64,000 bases of DNA, taken from positions 647,457 to 711,456 of the forward strand of contig CP051233.1 in the NCBI GenBank assembly GCA_017792425.1, written 5' to 3'. Numbering within the stretch: the first letter of the stretch is position 1; every line of letters begins with the position of its first letter. This DNA comes from Thalassovita sp. (GTDB taxonomy: Bacteria; Pseudomonadota; Alphaproteobacteria; Rhodobacterales; Rhodobacteraceae). Position numbers and translations under genes: made by a program. The notes under the pieces were generated by a model. The model was given only the letters and a program-made list of their open reading frames with translations, did not search any database and was not told where the DNA came from. Below, in pieces: positions 1-8,192 of this stretch.

Positions 1-102
1 GCGGCCAAAGTGTTCGAGTCGGGCCGGCTGGACAGCCCGCACTACCTGAAAACACTGGGCCTGTTGATGGACGCCCTGCGGGCCGAAATCGCGCGGGATT
101 AG
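1..102 (+). CDS. C-terminal end of an unidentified protein (5' truncated by window edge)
   Basis: An open frame enters the window in frame 1 and stops with TAG at 100-102, giving 33 residues that end in LRAEIARD. The stretch is helical and amphipathic in character, and it is too short to assign to a family. Its stop overlaps the stop of polA on the other strand by three bases, so the two genes converge tail to tail with no room for a terminator. It is taken as a real gene end because the frame is open and abuts polA exactly. The function is unknown. Confidence 0.5.
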   Translation, partial: AAKVFESGRLDSPHYLKTLGLLMDALRAEIARD

Positions 103-2900
103 TGTGCCTGCGCCCAGTTCTGGCCCTGTCCGGCGTCCACGGTCAGCGGAACGGTCAAATGCAGGGCGGGGGCGGCGGCGGTTTCCATGACCTCGCGCGC
201 GCGGGCGATCACGGCGTCGGCTTGGCCTTCGTCCACCTCGAACAGCAGTTCGTCATGCACCTGTAGCAGCATCTTGGCGGGCAGATCAGCAATCGCGGAT
301 TCCATGCGGATCATGGCGCGGCGGATCACATCGGCGGCGGTGCCCTGAATCGGCGCATTGATCGCGGCGCGTTTCGCAAATCCGGCGCCGGGGCCCTTGG
401 CGTTGATTTCCGGCGTGTGGATCTTGCGGCCGAACATCGTCTGCACATAGCCGTGTTCCTTGGCGAAGGTCGTGGTCGCGTCCATGTAGCTGCGGATTCC
501 GGGGAAGCGTTCGAAATAACGGTCGATGAAGCCCTGCGCCTCGGCCCGCGGGATGCGCAGGTTGCGCGCAAGGCCGAAGCCCGAAATGCCGTAGATCACG
601 CCGAAGTTGATTGCCTTGGCGCGGCGGCGGATGTCGGGGGTCATCTGGTCCAGCGGCACGTCGAACATTTCGCTGGCGGTCATGGCGTGAATGTCCAGAC
701 CATCCTTGAATGCCTGTTTCAGTGCGTCGATCCCGGCCATTTCGGCCAGAATGCGCAGTTCGATCTGGCTGTAGTCCAGCGACAGCAGCACCTTGCCTTC
801 GTCCGCAACAAAGGCTTCGCGGATACGGCGGCCTTCCTCGGTGCGGACGGGGATGTTTTGCAGGTTGGGGTCGGTCGAGGCCAGACGCCCCGTGTTGGCC
901 CCGGTCTGCACATAGGACGTATGAACGCGGCCCGTTTCGGGGTTGATGTGGTCCTGCAGCGCGTCGGTGTAGGTGGATTTCAGTTTCTGCAACTGGCGGT
1001 AATCCAGCACCCGGGCGGCGAAATCGTGTTCGGTGGCCAGATCTTCCAGCACGTCGGCGGGGGTAGACCATTGCCCGGTCTTGGTTTTCTTGCCGCCTTG
1101 CAGGCCCATTTCCTCGAACAGGATGGCGCCGACCTGGGCGGGGGACTGGACGTTGAAATCGTGGCCGGCCAGTTCGTGCAGCTCTGCCTCTAGCCCCGCC
1201 ATTTTCTGGGCAAAGGCGTTGGACATGCGCGACAGGGTATCGCGGTTGACCTTGATGCCGTGCATTTCCATCCGGGCCAGCACCGGGGCCAGCGGGCGTT
1301 CCAGCGTTTCGTAGACGGTGGTGACGCGGGCCTGGTGCAACTGCGGCTTGAACAATTCCCACAGGCGCAGGGTGATGTCGGCGTCTTCGGCGGCGTATTT
1401 CACCGCGTCGTCAATCGGCACGCGGTCAAAGGTGATGGCGGATTTGCCGGTGCCCAGCAGCGATTTGATCGGGATCGGCGTGTGGGTCAGGTAGCGTTCG
1501 GCCAGCGCATCCATCCCGTGCCCGTGCAGTCCGGCGTTCATCGCATAGGACATCAGCATGGTGTCGTCGAACGGGGCGACGGTGATTCCGTGACGCGCAA
1601 AGATCTTGGCGTCGTATTTCATGTTCTGCCCGATTTTCAGAACCGACGCGTCCTGCAGAACCGGTTTCAGCAGTTCCAGCGCCTGGTCCAGCGGCATTTG
1701 CCCCTCGGCCAGGGTGTCGCTGCCGAACAGGTCGTCGCTGCCGTCCTTGTGGCCGACGGGGATGTAGCAGGCCTGTCCCGCGTCGATACACAGGGAAATC
1801 CCGACCAGTTCGGCGCGCATTTCGTCAAGGCTGGTGGTTTCCGTGTCCACCGCGACATAGCCACGTTCATGCGCGCGGGCAATCCAGCGGGCCAGCGCGG
1901 CGGCATCGCGGACGCATTCATAGTCTTCGGGCTTGAAGGGGATGGCGTCGGGTGCGTCCGCGGCCTCTGGCTCGGCGCCGCGCGGGTCGGTGTCGGTGAT
2001 GGCCGGGGCCTCGGCGCCCAGTTGATCGGCTACCCGCTTGGTCAGGGTGCGGAATTCCATCTCGGCCAGGAAAGGCAGCAGGACTTCGGGATCGGGGTCG
2101 CGCACCTCCAGGTCGTCCAGGGTAAAGTCCAGCTCCATGTTGCAATCCAGCTGCACCAGCCGTTTGGACATCTCGATCTGGTCGCGCATTTCGATCAGGG
2201 TCTGGCGGCGCTTGGGCTGCTTGATCTCTTCGGCGCGGTCCAGCAGGGATTCCAGATCGCCGAATTCGTTGATCAGCAGCGCCGCCGTCTTGATGCCGAT
2301 GCCGGGTGCGCCGGGGATGTTGTCCACGCTGTCGCCGGCCAGCGCCTGCACGTCCACCACCCGTTCGGGATAGACGCCGAATTTTTCCACCACGCCGTCG
2401 CGGTCGATGCGCTTGTTCTTCATCGCGTCCAGCATTTCCACGCCGTCACCGACCAGTTGCATCAAATCCTTGTCCGAGGAAATGATCGTCACCCGGCCCC
2501 CGGCCTCGCGGGCGCGACAGGACAGGGTGGCGATGATGTCGTCCGCCTCGAACCCTTCGATTTCCTTGCAGGCGATGTTGAAGGCCAGCGTGGCGCGGCG
2601 GGTCAGCGGGAACTGCGGCACCAGGTCTTCGGGCGCGGGGGGGCGGTTGGCCTTGTACTTGTCATACAGGTCGTTGCGAAAGCTCTTGCCGGAATGGTCA
2701 AAGATCACCGCCACATGGGTGGGTGCGTCCGGGCCGGTGTTGGCCTCTACGTATTTGTGGATCATGTTGCAGAACCCGGCCACGGCCCCCACCGGCAGCC
2801 CGTCGGATTTGCGCGTCAGCGGCGGCAGCGCGTGATAGGCGCGAAAGATGAAGGCGGAGCCGTCGATCAGATGCAGGTGGCACCCTTTTCCGAATTGCAT
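99..2900 (-). CDS. polA: DNA polymerase I
   Basis: Family A polymerase of 933 residues, the full E. coli-like length. It fills gaps and removes RNA primers in replication and excision repair. The N-terminal 5'-3' exonuclease (about 1-290) carries the acidic patch EGFEADD (115-121) and a helix-hairpin-helix around 190-205. A 3'-5' exonuclease domain follows and keeps the first proofreading motif DTE (352-354). The polymerase domain shows motif A DYSQIELR (709), motif B/O-helix RRAKAINFGVIYG (about 759) and motif C VHDE (881). All three activities therefore look intact. The start has GGGAGAG about 8 bases upstream. It lies downstream of, and codirectional with, the small zinc-finger gene. Antisense frames across it are shadows. 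Confidence 0.98.
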   Translation of the reverse strand: MQFGKGCHLHLIDGSAFIFRAYHALPPLTRKSDGLPVGAVAGFCNMIHKYVEANTGPDAPTHVAVIFDHSGKSFRNDLYDKYKANRPPAPEDLVPQFPLTRRATLAFNIACKEIEGFEADDIIATLSCRAREAGGRVTIISSDKDLMQLVGDGVEMLDAMKNKRIDRDGVVEKFGVYPERVVDVQALAGDSVDNIPGAPGIGIKTAALLINEFGDLESLLDRAEEIKQPKRRQTLIEMRDQIEMSKRLVQLDCNMELDFTLDDLEVRDPDPEVLLPFLAEMEFRTLTKRVADQLGAEAPAITDTDPRGAEPEAADAPDAIPFKPEDYECVRDAAALARWIARAHERGYVAVDTETTSLDEMRAELVGISLCIDAGQACYIPVGHKDGSDDLFGSDTLAEGQMPLDQALELLKPVLQDASVLKIGQNMKYDAKIFARHGITVAPFDDTMLMSYAMNAGLHGHGMDALAERYLTHTPIPIKSLLGTGKSAITFDRVPIDDAVKYAAEDADITLRLWELFKPQLHQARVTTVYETLERPLAPVLARMEMHGIKVNRDTLSRMSNAFAQKMAGLEAELHELAGHDFNVQSPAQVGAILFEEMGLQGGKKTKTGQWSTPADVLEDLATEHDFAARVLDYRQLQKLKSTYTDALQDHINPETGRVHTSYVQTGANTGRLASTDPNLQNIPVRTEEGRRIREAFVADEGKVLLSLDYSQIELRILAEMAGIDALKQAFKDGLDIHAMTASEMFDVPLDQMTPDIRRRAKAINFGVIYGISGFGLARNLRIPRAEAQGFIDRYFERFPGIRSYMDATTTFAKEHGYVQTMFGRKIHTPEINAKGPGAGFAKRAAINAPIQGTAADVIRRAMIRMESAIADLPAKMLLQVHDELLFEVDEGQADAVIARAREVMETAAAPALHLTVPLTVDAGQGQNWAQAH

Positions 2901-2983
2901 GGCCGGTCTCTCCCTGTTCCTGCGCGCATGGCCTTTGTGCCATGCCGAACGGGGCGCGGCCAGATGTCGGGCACGCCCTGCTG

Positions 2984-3004
2984 CTTTTTCTTGGAAAAAT
3001 ACCC
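2984..3004 (-). repeat. Dispersed gene-end element, copy 1 (degenerate)
   Basis: Read on the minus strand this is GGGTATTTTTCCAAGAAAAAG, split as GGGTATTTTT plus CCAAGAAAAAG. It starts about 38 bases after the stop of the zinc-finger gene and points the same way. It matches the GTATTT...CAAGATGAA core seen at six other positions in the window, but no clean hairpin precedes it. Confidence 0.55.
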
Positions 3005-3041
3005 GAATCCTGCGCGGTCAACCGGTGCAGGCGTCAGCGGT

Positions 3042-3218
3042 TCAGGCGGCGTCGCGGCCCTTCAGGACGTACTTGGCGTCACAATAGGGGCATTCGACAT
3101 AGCCTTCGCCCTCGGGGATGGTCAGCCAGACGCGCGGGTGGCCAAGCGCGCCTTCGCCGCCGTCGCAGGCGATCTTGGATTTCTCGACAATCTTGGTTTC
3201 GGGCGCTTGCGTCGTCAT
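3042..3218 (-). CDS. Small zinc-finger protein, zf-CHCC family
   Basis: A 58-residue protein. Its core has Cys19 in ACDGGEGALGHPRVWL, then CPYCDAKY, giving the Cys-His-Cys-Cys ligand set (C19, H27, C43, C46) of the zf-CHCC family. The same fold makes up the 13-kDa complex I accessory subunit NDUFS6 in mitochondria. In alphaproteobacteria the family is a stand-alone protein, and a link to complex I is plausible but not shown here. The ATG at 3216-3218 was chosen because the frame upstream has no better start. It sits between polA (downstream, same strand) and the divergent ABC ATPase gene, and a copy of the dispersed gene-end element follows its stop. Confidence 0.85.
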   Translation of the reverse strand: MTTQAPETKIVEKSKIACDGGEGALGHPRVWLTIPEGEGYVECPYCDAKYVLKGRDAA

Positions 3219-3293
3219 CCGGGCCGTTTCCTTTTGGCTGCAAAAGAATTACGTCCTGTTATGAGCGAACAGAAGAGCAGGGGCAAGTGGGCC

Positions 3294-4223
3294 ATGAGCA
3301 GCAACGCAATCGAAATCCGGGGTTTGCGCAAAGTTTATGGCGGCCAGAAAGGGCAGCCACCGAAAGAGGCGCTGAAAGGCGTCGATCTGGACATTCCGCG
3401 CGGATCGGTTTTCGGGCTGCTGGGGCCGAACGGGGCGGGGAAATCCACGCTGATCAACATCCTGGCCGGGTTGGTGGTGAAAACCGCCGGGCAGGTCACG
3501 ATCTGGGGATTCGATCAGGACGTGAACCCGCGGCAGGCGCGGGCCTCGATCGGGGTGATGCCGCAGGAACTGAACCTGGACCCGTTTTTCAGCCCGCGCG
3601 GCGCGCTGGAGGTGCAGGCCGGGCTGTACGGCGTGCCGAAATCGCAACGCCGCAGCGACGAGATCCTGAAACTGGTAGGGCTGGAGGACAAGGCCGAAGC
3701 CTATGCCCGCACCCTGTCCGGCGGGATGCGGCGGCGTCTGCTGCTGGGCAAGGCGCTGGTGCATCATCCCCATGTGCTGGTGCTGGACGAACCCACCGCC
3801 GGCGTGGATATCGAACTGCGGCAGATGCTGTGGGAAAACGTGCGAATGCTGAACCGGCAGGGCATGACGATCATCCTGACGACCCATTACCTGGAAGAGG
3901 CCGAGGAGATGTGCGACGAGATCGCCATCATCAACCAGGGCGCGGTGGTGGCGCGGGACAGCACGGCAAACCTGCTGGGCCGGATCGACGCCAAGACGAT
4001 GGTCATCCACCCGGAACAGGACGTGGCGGACCTGCCGCAGGCTGCGGGGATCGAGGTGTCGCGGCGGGCTGACGGTGGTATCGCCTTCAGCTATCGCGCG
4101 GGGCAGACCAGCGCCGAGCAGGTGCTGGAGACGGTGCGCGCGGCAGGCATCCGCATCCGGGATGTCAAGACCGAGGAAGCGGACCTGGAGGACGTCTTCC
4201 TGGAACTGACGCGCAGCAGATAG
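3294..4223 (+). CDS. ABC transporter ATP-binding protein (ABC-2 / CcmA-NodI type)
   Basis: ATPase subunit of 309 residues. It shows Walker A GPNGAGKST (44-52), a Q-loop near PQELN, the signature LSGGM (141-145), Walker B VLVLDEP (161-167) and the switch His in TTHYLEE (198). The C-terminal 70 residues resemble the regulatory tail of drug and polysaccharide exporters. ATG 3294 is preferred, with AGGGG about 10 bases upstream. An in-frame ATG at 3261 would add 11 residues but lacks a ribosome site. The frame stays open far upstream through polA, but that part is antisense shadow. No ABC-2 permease lies beside it, so the partner must be encoded elsewhere. The CDF exporter starts 8 bases after the stop and is probably cotranscribed. 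Confidence 0.93.
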   Translation: MSSNAIEIRGLRKVYGGQKGQPPKEALKGVDLDIPRGSVFGLLGPNGAGKSTLINILAGLVVKTAGQVTIWGFDQDVNPRQARASIGVMPQELNLDPFFSPRGALEVQAGLYGVPKSQRRSDEILKLVGLEDKAEAYARTLSGGMRRRLLLGKALVHHPHVLVLDEPTAGVDIELRQMLWENVRMLNRQGMTIILTTHYLEEAEEMCDEIAIINQGAVVARDSTANLLGRIDAKTMVIHPEQDVADLPQAAGIEVSRRADGGIAFSYRAGQTSAEQVLETVRAAGIRIRDVKTEEADLEDVFLELTRSR

Positions 4224-4231
4224 GGGCGGGT

Positions 4232-5158
4232 ATGGCGCACGATCACCATCACGGGCATTCGCACGGGCATCACCATCACCACGCAGAACTGGACGGCGAC
4301 CGCCGGGTGGCGTTGGCTGTGGCGGTGAACATCGCGCTGACGCTGGTACAGATCGTGGCCGGGGTGATCTCTGGCTCTCTGGCGCTGGTGGCGGACGCGA
4401 TTCACAACCTGTCCGACGCGCTGTCGCTGGTCATCGCGTTTTTCGCCCGACGGATCGGACGGCGGCCTGCGGATGCCAGTATGACCTTTGGCTATGGTCG
4501 GGCCGAGGTGGTGGCCGCGCTGGTCAACTATACCACGCTGATCGTGATCGCGCTGTATCTGGCCGCCGAGGGCGTGGAACGGCTGTTCAACCCGCAGGAC
4601 GTGGAGGGCTGGATCGTCGTTGTCGTCGCCGGGGTGGCGCTGGTGATCGACACGGTCACGGCTTTGCTGGTGATGCGGCTGAGCAAGGACAGTGCCAACA
4701 TGCGTGCGGCGTTCCTGCACAACGTGGCGGACGCGCTGGGATCGGTCGCGGTGATCGTGGGCGGCACGCTGATCCTGCTGTATGACTGGCGGTTGGTGGA
4801 CCCGATCGTGACGTTGCTGATTGCGGGCTATATCCTGTGGCATTCGTGGCAGGGCGTGCTGCCGGTGATCCGCATCCTGATGCTGGCCGCCCCCGAGGAT
4901 ACCGACCTGGACGAGGTTCTGACAACCTTGGCCGGGGCCAAGGGCGTGGCGGGCGTGCATCACGTTCACTTGTGGCGGATGCAGGAACACGAAACCGCGC
5001 TGGAGGCACATGTGGTGTTGGACGGCAGCGCGGGGGCGGAGACCGTCAAACAGACCGTCAAGGCGCTTCTGCGGGACCGGTTCGGTATCGCACATTCGGT
5101 TCTGGAACTGGAAGAACCGGATGCCGCCTGTGACGATCATTGCGTCGTCGGGCACTAG
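4232..5158 (+). CDS. Cation diffusion facilitator (Zn2+/Co2+/Cd2+ efflux), CzcD/ZitB type
   Basis: A 308-residue inner-membrane antiporter that exchanges cytoplasmic divalent metal for protons. The first 17 residues are almost all His, Asp and Gly (HDHHHGHSHGHHHHH), a metal-collecting tail. Six membrane segments follow. The binding-site motifs are intact: D55 with HNLSD (58-62) in helix 2, and HNVAD (164-168) in helix 5. The soluble C-terminal domain contains HHVHLW, typical of the dimeric metallochaperone-like fold. It sits 8 bases behind the ABC ATPase, so the two share an operon. No metal-responsive operator was recognised upstream. The exact metal preference cannot be read from the sequence; zinc is the usual one for this motif set. 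Confidence 0.95.
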   Translation: MAHDHHHGHSHGHHHHHAELDGDRRVALAVAVNIALTLVQIVAGVISGSLALVADAIHNLSDALSLVIAFFARRIGRRPADASMTFGYGRAEVVAALVNYTTLIVIALYLAAEGVERLFNPQDVEGWIVVVVAGVALVIDTVTALLVMRLSKDSANMRAAFLHNVADALGSVAVIVGGTLILLYDWRLVDPIVTLLIAGYILWHSWQGVLPVIRILMLAAPEDTDLDEVLTTLAGAKGVAGVHHVHLWRMQEHETALEAHVVLDGSAGAETVKQTVKALLRDRFGIAHSVLELEEPDAACDDHCVVGH

Positions 5159-5243
5159 GGACGCGGCGTTGCAGGGAAATCGGCTTGCACTTGGGACGGG
5201 TTTGGCCTGACTGTTGGCGCAGGGAAAAACAGCGGGGACAGCG

Positions 5244-6128
5244 ATGAGCGCGCAAGACGACAAGGAACTGGGCCAGTGGCTGCACGATGTGCTGGACCTG
5301 GAACAGGTCGAGGAAAACTTCTTCCGCGGGATCGCGACGCCACAGGGACGGGGGCGGTCATTCGGTGGGCAGGTGGTGGGGCAGGCGCTGATGTCGGCGA
5401 TCCGCACCGTGGGGCCGGAACGACCGGTGCATTCGCTGCACGCCTATTTCATGCGCCCCGGCGACGCCACGCAGCCCGTGCTGTACCAGGTCGAACGGGA
5501 CCGGGACGGCCGCAGTTTTGCCACCCGCCGGGTGATCGCGGTGCAGGCGGGCAAGCCGATCCTGAACCTTGCCGCATCATTTCACGTCACCGAACCGGGG
5601 CTGGCGCATCAGTACGTAATGCCTGATGTCCCCGCGCCCGAGGATCTGAAATCCGAACTGGAACTGGCCGAGGAAATGGCGGATCAACTGCCGGCAGCCT
5701 TCATGGACTGGCTGCGCACGCCCCGACCCGTGGAAATGCGCCCGGTTCACCCGCGCCCGCCGTTTGACCGCACGGTGCGCGAACCGGAACAGGCGATGTG
5801 GATACGCGTGCGCGGTAGTATCGGCGACGACCCGGCCATGCACCGGTCCGCGCTGGCCTATACCTCTGACTTCGGGTTGCTGGGCACTTGCGTGCTGCCC
5901 TTTGCCAAGGCGTTTTCGGATGCGGACATGCAATTCGCCAGCCTGGACCACGCGGTGTGGTTCCATGACGATTTCCGCATGGACGAATGGCTGCTGTACG
6001 TGATGGACAGCCCCTGGGCCGGTGGCGCGCGGGGGTTCAATCGCGGTCAGATATTCACCCGCGACGGGCGACTGGTGGCCAGCGCCGCCCAAGAGGGCCT
6101 GATCCGCAACATCCAGCCGCGCGGCTGA
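5244..6128 (+). CDS. tesB: Acyl-CoA thioesterase II
   Basis: A 294-residue double-hotdog thioesterase that hydrolyses medium and long acyl-CoAs to free acid and CoA (E. coli TesB has 286). Diagnostic segments include FFRGIATP, RSFGGQVVGQAL, HSLHAYFMRPG, YTSDFGLL with the catalytic Asp, SLDHAVWFHDDFR, EWLLYVMDSP, and AQEGLIRN with the catalytic Gln. The ATG at 5244 has AGCGGGGA just upstream. A TTG at 5214 would extend the frame by 10 residues without homology. It lies 85 bases after the CDF gene and meets the SET-domain gene tail to tail, with 3 bases between stops. It probably has its own promoter. Confidence 0.95.
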   Translation: MSAQDDKELGQWLHDVLDLEQVEENFFRGIATPQGRGRSFGGQVVGQALMSAIRTVGPERPVHSLHAYFMRPGDATQPVLYQVERDRDGRSFATRRVIAVQAGKPILNLAASFHVTEPGLAHQYVMPDVPAPEDLKSELELAEEMADQLPAAFMDWLRTPRPVEMRPVHPRPPFDRTVREPEQAMWIRVRGSIGDDPAMHRSALAYTSDFGLLGTCVLPFAKAFSDADMQFASLDHAVWFHDDFRMDEWLLYVMDSPWAGGARGFNRGQIFTRDGRLVASAAQEGLIRNIQPRG

Positions 6129-6131
6129 GGG

Positions 6132-6539
6132 TCACTCGGCGGCGTGTATGGGGGACGGGCTGCGTGTGCGAGGCCGGCGGGGCTGCGCGGCGAACTGGGT
6201 ATAGTCGCGGGTCAGCTCTTCTCCGGCGGCGATGTCGCGCAGGGCGACGCCGCGCGCGGGGTTGGTCATGTCCACGTTCGGCAGATCGGCATGGTTCATG
6301 AAACGGCCTTCGTCGCATTCCAGGACGATGCGTTCGGGGTCCGTGGGATGCTGGAAGGTGTGGCGATCCAGAAATTCGCGGAAATGGGCCGGGACGTGGT
6401 CGCGGTCCTCTGTGAAGAAGCTGGAATCGAAGCGTGGATCAAACAACCAGACCAGCGCACCCTTGCGGATGTTGACATGCGAAAAAACGCCCAACCCTTC
6501 GATTTGAGAGGGGCCGAGATAGCAGCGCACCATCATCAT
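6132..6539 (-). CDS. SET domain-containing protein
   Basis: A 135-residue protein consisting almost entirely of a SET fold, the protein-lysine methyltransferase domain. Landmarks are SQIEGLGVFSH near the N-terminus (the usual G-x-G-V-F/A S-AdoMet loop), FMNHADLPNVDM (the NHS/pseudoknot motif, with Ala in place of Ser) and GEELTRDY with the catalytic-site Tyr. The C-terminal 20 residues are a Pro/Arg-rich tail. The start chosen (ATG ending at 6539) has AGAAGG 9 bases upstream. An in-frame ATG at 6569 adds 10 residues. Free-standing small SET proteins occur in many bacteria with unknown substrates. No pre- or post-SET Cys cluster is present. Confidence 0.85.
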   Translation of the reverse strand: MMMVRCYLGPSQIEGLGVFSHVNIRKGALVWLFDPRFDSSFFTEDRDHVPAHFREFLDRHTFQHPTDPERIVLECDEGRFMNHADLPNVDMTNPARGVALRDIAAGEELTRDYTQFAAQPRRPRTRSPSPIHAAE

Positions 6540-6696
6540 GCGCGTCATCCTTCTGAGAGGTCCGGCCACCCGTTCCGGTCAAGATCGAATCGGTAGTCCC
6601 GAGCGCCGGGTGGGGGCGCTAACATGAGGATAGAGAACAATTCGCGCGGTTCGGCAAATCCATTTCGAATTGAAACAACAGTTGTGAACCGCGCAA

Positions 6697-7449
6697 CTAA
6701 TAGTGCAGCCAAGCGAGGCCGTCCTGAGTACGTGCGGCCGGGAAGTATTCCGCGCTGACGAAGCCGGTGTAGCCCTGCGTATCCAGCGCCCGGAAGAAGG
6801 CCGGATGGTCGATGGCGCCTGAGTTGGGTTCGTGCCGGCCTTCGGCGGCAGCAACCTGCACGTGGCGGGCGCGGTAGCCGTACCTGGCCCAGGCGCGGGG
6901 CATGTCACCGGTGATGCGGTGGGCGTGGTAGGCATCGAATTGCAGCGACAGGTTGGGCGCGTTCAGCGCATCGAGGATCGCGGCAGCCTGATCGAAGTCG
7001 TTCAGGAAGTATCCGGGCATGTCGTGCGGGTTGATCGGCTCGATCGTCAGGGACTGGTTGGGGGCCTTGCCTGTCGCGTGGCGCAGGTTGCGCAGCAAGG
7101 TCTGGTGCGCATCAGGGCCGTGGGCGAGGCCGGACATGATGTGGATGTGATCCGGGCTCAGGTGGGATGCGTAGTGCAGCGCGCGGGCGAAATCGTCCTG
7201 AAAGGCGGCCTCTTGCCCCGGCAGGGCGGCGCGGCCGCGATCCCCGGCGGCCCAGTCCGGGGCCGGGGTGTTGATCAGCGCCATGTGCAGCCCGGAATCG
7301 CGCAGGGCGCGGGCGAGCTCTTCGGCTGGCAGATCGTAGGGGATCAGCAGTTCGACACCGGTGAATCCCGCCCGCCGGGCGGCGTCGAACCGGTCCGGCA
7401 GCGCGAGTTCGGTGAACAGCAGCGTCAGGTTTGCGGCGAATCTGGGCAT
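6697..7449 (-). CDS. Hydroxypyruvate isomerase / 2-oxo-tetronate isomerase-like TIM-barrel protein
   Basis: A 250-residue AP-endonuclease-2 superfamily TIM barrel of the Hyi/OtnI family, which interconverts hydroxypyruvate and tartronate semialdehyde or related 2-oxo acids. Metal and catalytic residues are in IEPINPHDMPGYFL (Glu about 140), FDAYHAH, HVQVA and FVSAEY (second Glu), in the order expected. It opens with MPRFAANLTLLFTELALPDRF, the family's typical start. The 127-base gap to the SET gene contains no other gene. Hydroxypyruvate chemistry would fit the 2-hydroxyacid dehydrogenase at 61.2 kb and the glycolate oxidase at 16.5 kb, but no operon link exists. OtnI versus Hyi cannot be decided here. 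Confidence 0.85.
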   Translation of the reverse strand: MPRFAANLTLLFTELALPDRFDAARRAGFTGVELLIPYDLPAEELARALRDSGLHMALINTPAPDWAAGDRGRAALPGQEAAFQDDFARALHYASHLSPDHIHIMSGLAHGPDAHQTLLRNLRHATGKAPNQSLTIEPINPHDMPGYFLNDFDQAAAILDALNAPNLSLQFDAYHAHRITGDMPRAWARYGYRARHVQVAAAEGRHEPNSGAIDHPAFFRALDTQGYTGFVSAEYFPAARTQDGLAWLHY

Positions 7450-7533
7450 CTTGGCTTTTGGTAGAATCGCCCCCCTCGGGCAACTCCCGCCCGCCCTCCC
7501 CGTCGCCCTCGGGGGGCGATGGGGCGCGGGTGG

Positions 7534-8124
7534 TCAGGGTAACTCGGCAGAGGGGATGATCGGGAAGAATTGGCCGCCCGACCAGACGCCGAACCAACTG
7601 ATGCTGTCAACGGGATGATGCGTGCCGATATCGACAAGGCGGTAGAAGCTCTTGCGGTCTATCAGCGCCTCCAGGTTGGCGCGGACCAGCACGTAGGGCG
7701 AGGGTTCGCCGGTGTCGGGGTCGCGCACCACGCGGATCGGGGCGTCCGGCCCGGCGGTGGTGCTGTCGCCGACGCTGGTGTGAAAGGTCAGCCGCTGGGT
7801 CTCGCCTTCGCCCGTCACCTCGAAATCGACGGCGAGGAAGGGGACGTCTTCGACCGTGATGCCGACCTTTTCCACGGGGGTGACAAGATAGTACTTATCG
7901 CCGTCCTTGCGCAGGATGGTGGAAAACAGCCGCACCAGTTCCGGCCGTCCGAACGGCGTACCAAGGTAGTACCACATGCCGTCGCGGGCGATGCGGATAT
8001 CCAGATCGCCGCAATCGGGCGGGTTCCATTTGTGCACGGGCGGCAGGCCCTTGCCTTTGGCGGCGGCGCTTGCCGCGGCGGCGATGCCATCTGCCGTTGG
8101 TTTCACGATCATTTGTTCGCTCAT
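7534..8124 (-). CDS. DUF1285 domain-containing protein
   Basis: A 196-residue cytoplasmic protein that matches the alphaproteobacterial DUF1285 family from end to end. Characteristic segments are KGLPPVHKWNPPDCGDLDIRI, DGMWYYLGTPFGRPELVRLFSTIL, LVTPVEKVGITVEDVPFLAVD, and the C-terminal SWFGVWSGGQFFPI. The biochemical role of the family is not established. The start at 8124 (MSEQMIVKP) fits relatives best; an ATG 12 bases upstream (8136) is possible. The gene is divergent from the MoxR operon, with only 68 bases between the two starts, so the two share a compact promoter region. In other alphaproteobacteria the two are also neighbours, which suggests a linked but unknown function. Confidence 0.85.
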   Translation of the reverse strand: MSEQMIVKPTADGIAAAASAAAKGKGLPPVHKWNPPDCGDLDIRIARDGMWYYLGTPFGRPELVRLFSTILRKDGDKYYLVTPVEKVGITVEDVPFLAVDFEVTGEGETQRLTFHTSVGDSTTAGPDAPIRVVRDPDTGEPSPYVLVRANLEALIDRKSFYRLVDIGTHHPVDSISWFGVWSGGQFFPIIPSAELP

Positions 8125-8192
8125 AGTTTTTGCCATTTGCGCGGGGCGCGATACACTTAACCAAAGAATAGTGTTTGCGCAGGAGTTTGACC

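Noticed and set aside
1260..3293. Very long open frame (987 codons together with the ABC ATPase) on the plus strand across polA
   Set aside because: It is the antisense of a complete polA, has no family resemblance in its first 680 codons, and has a Gln/His/Gly/Val-rich shadow composition. Only the part from 3294 is a gene.
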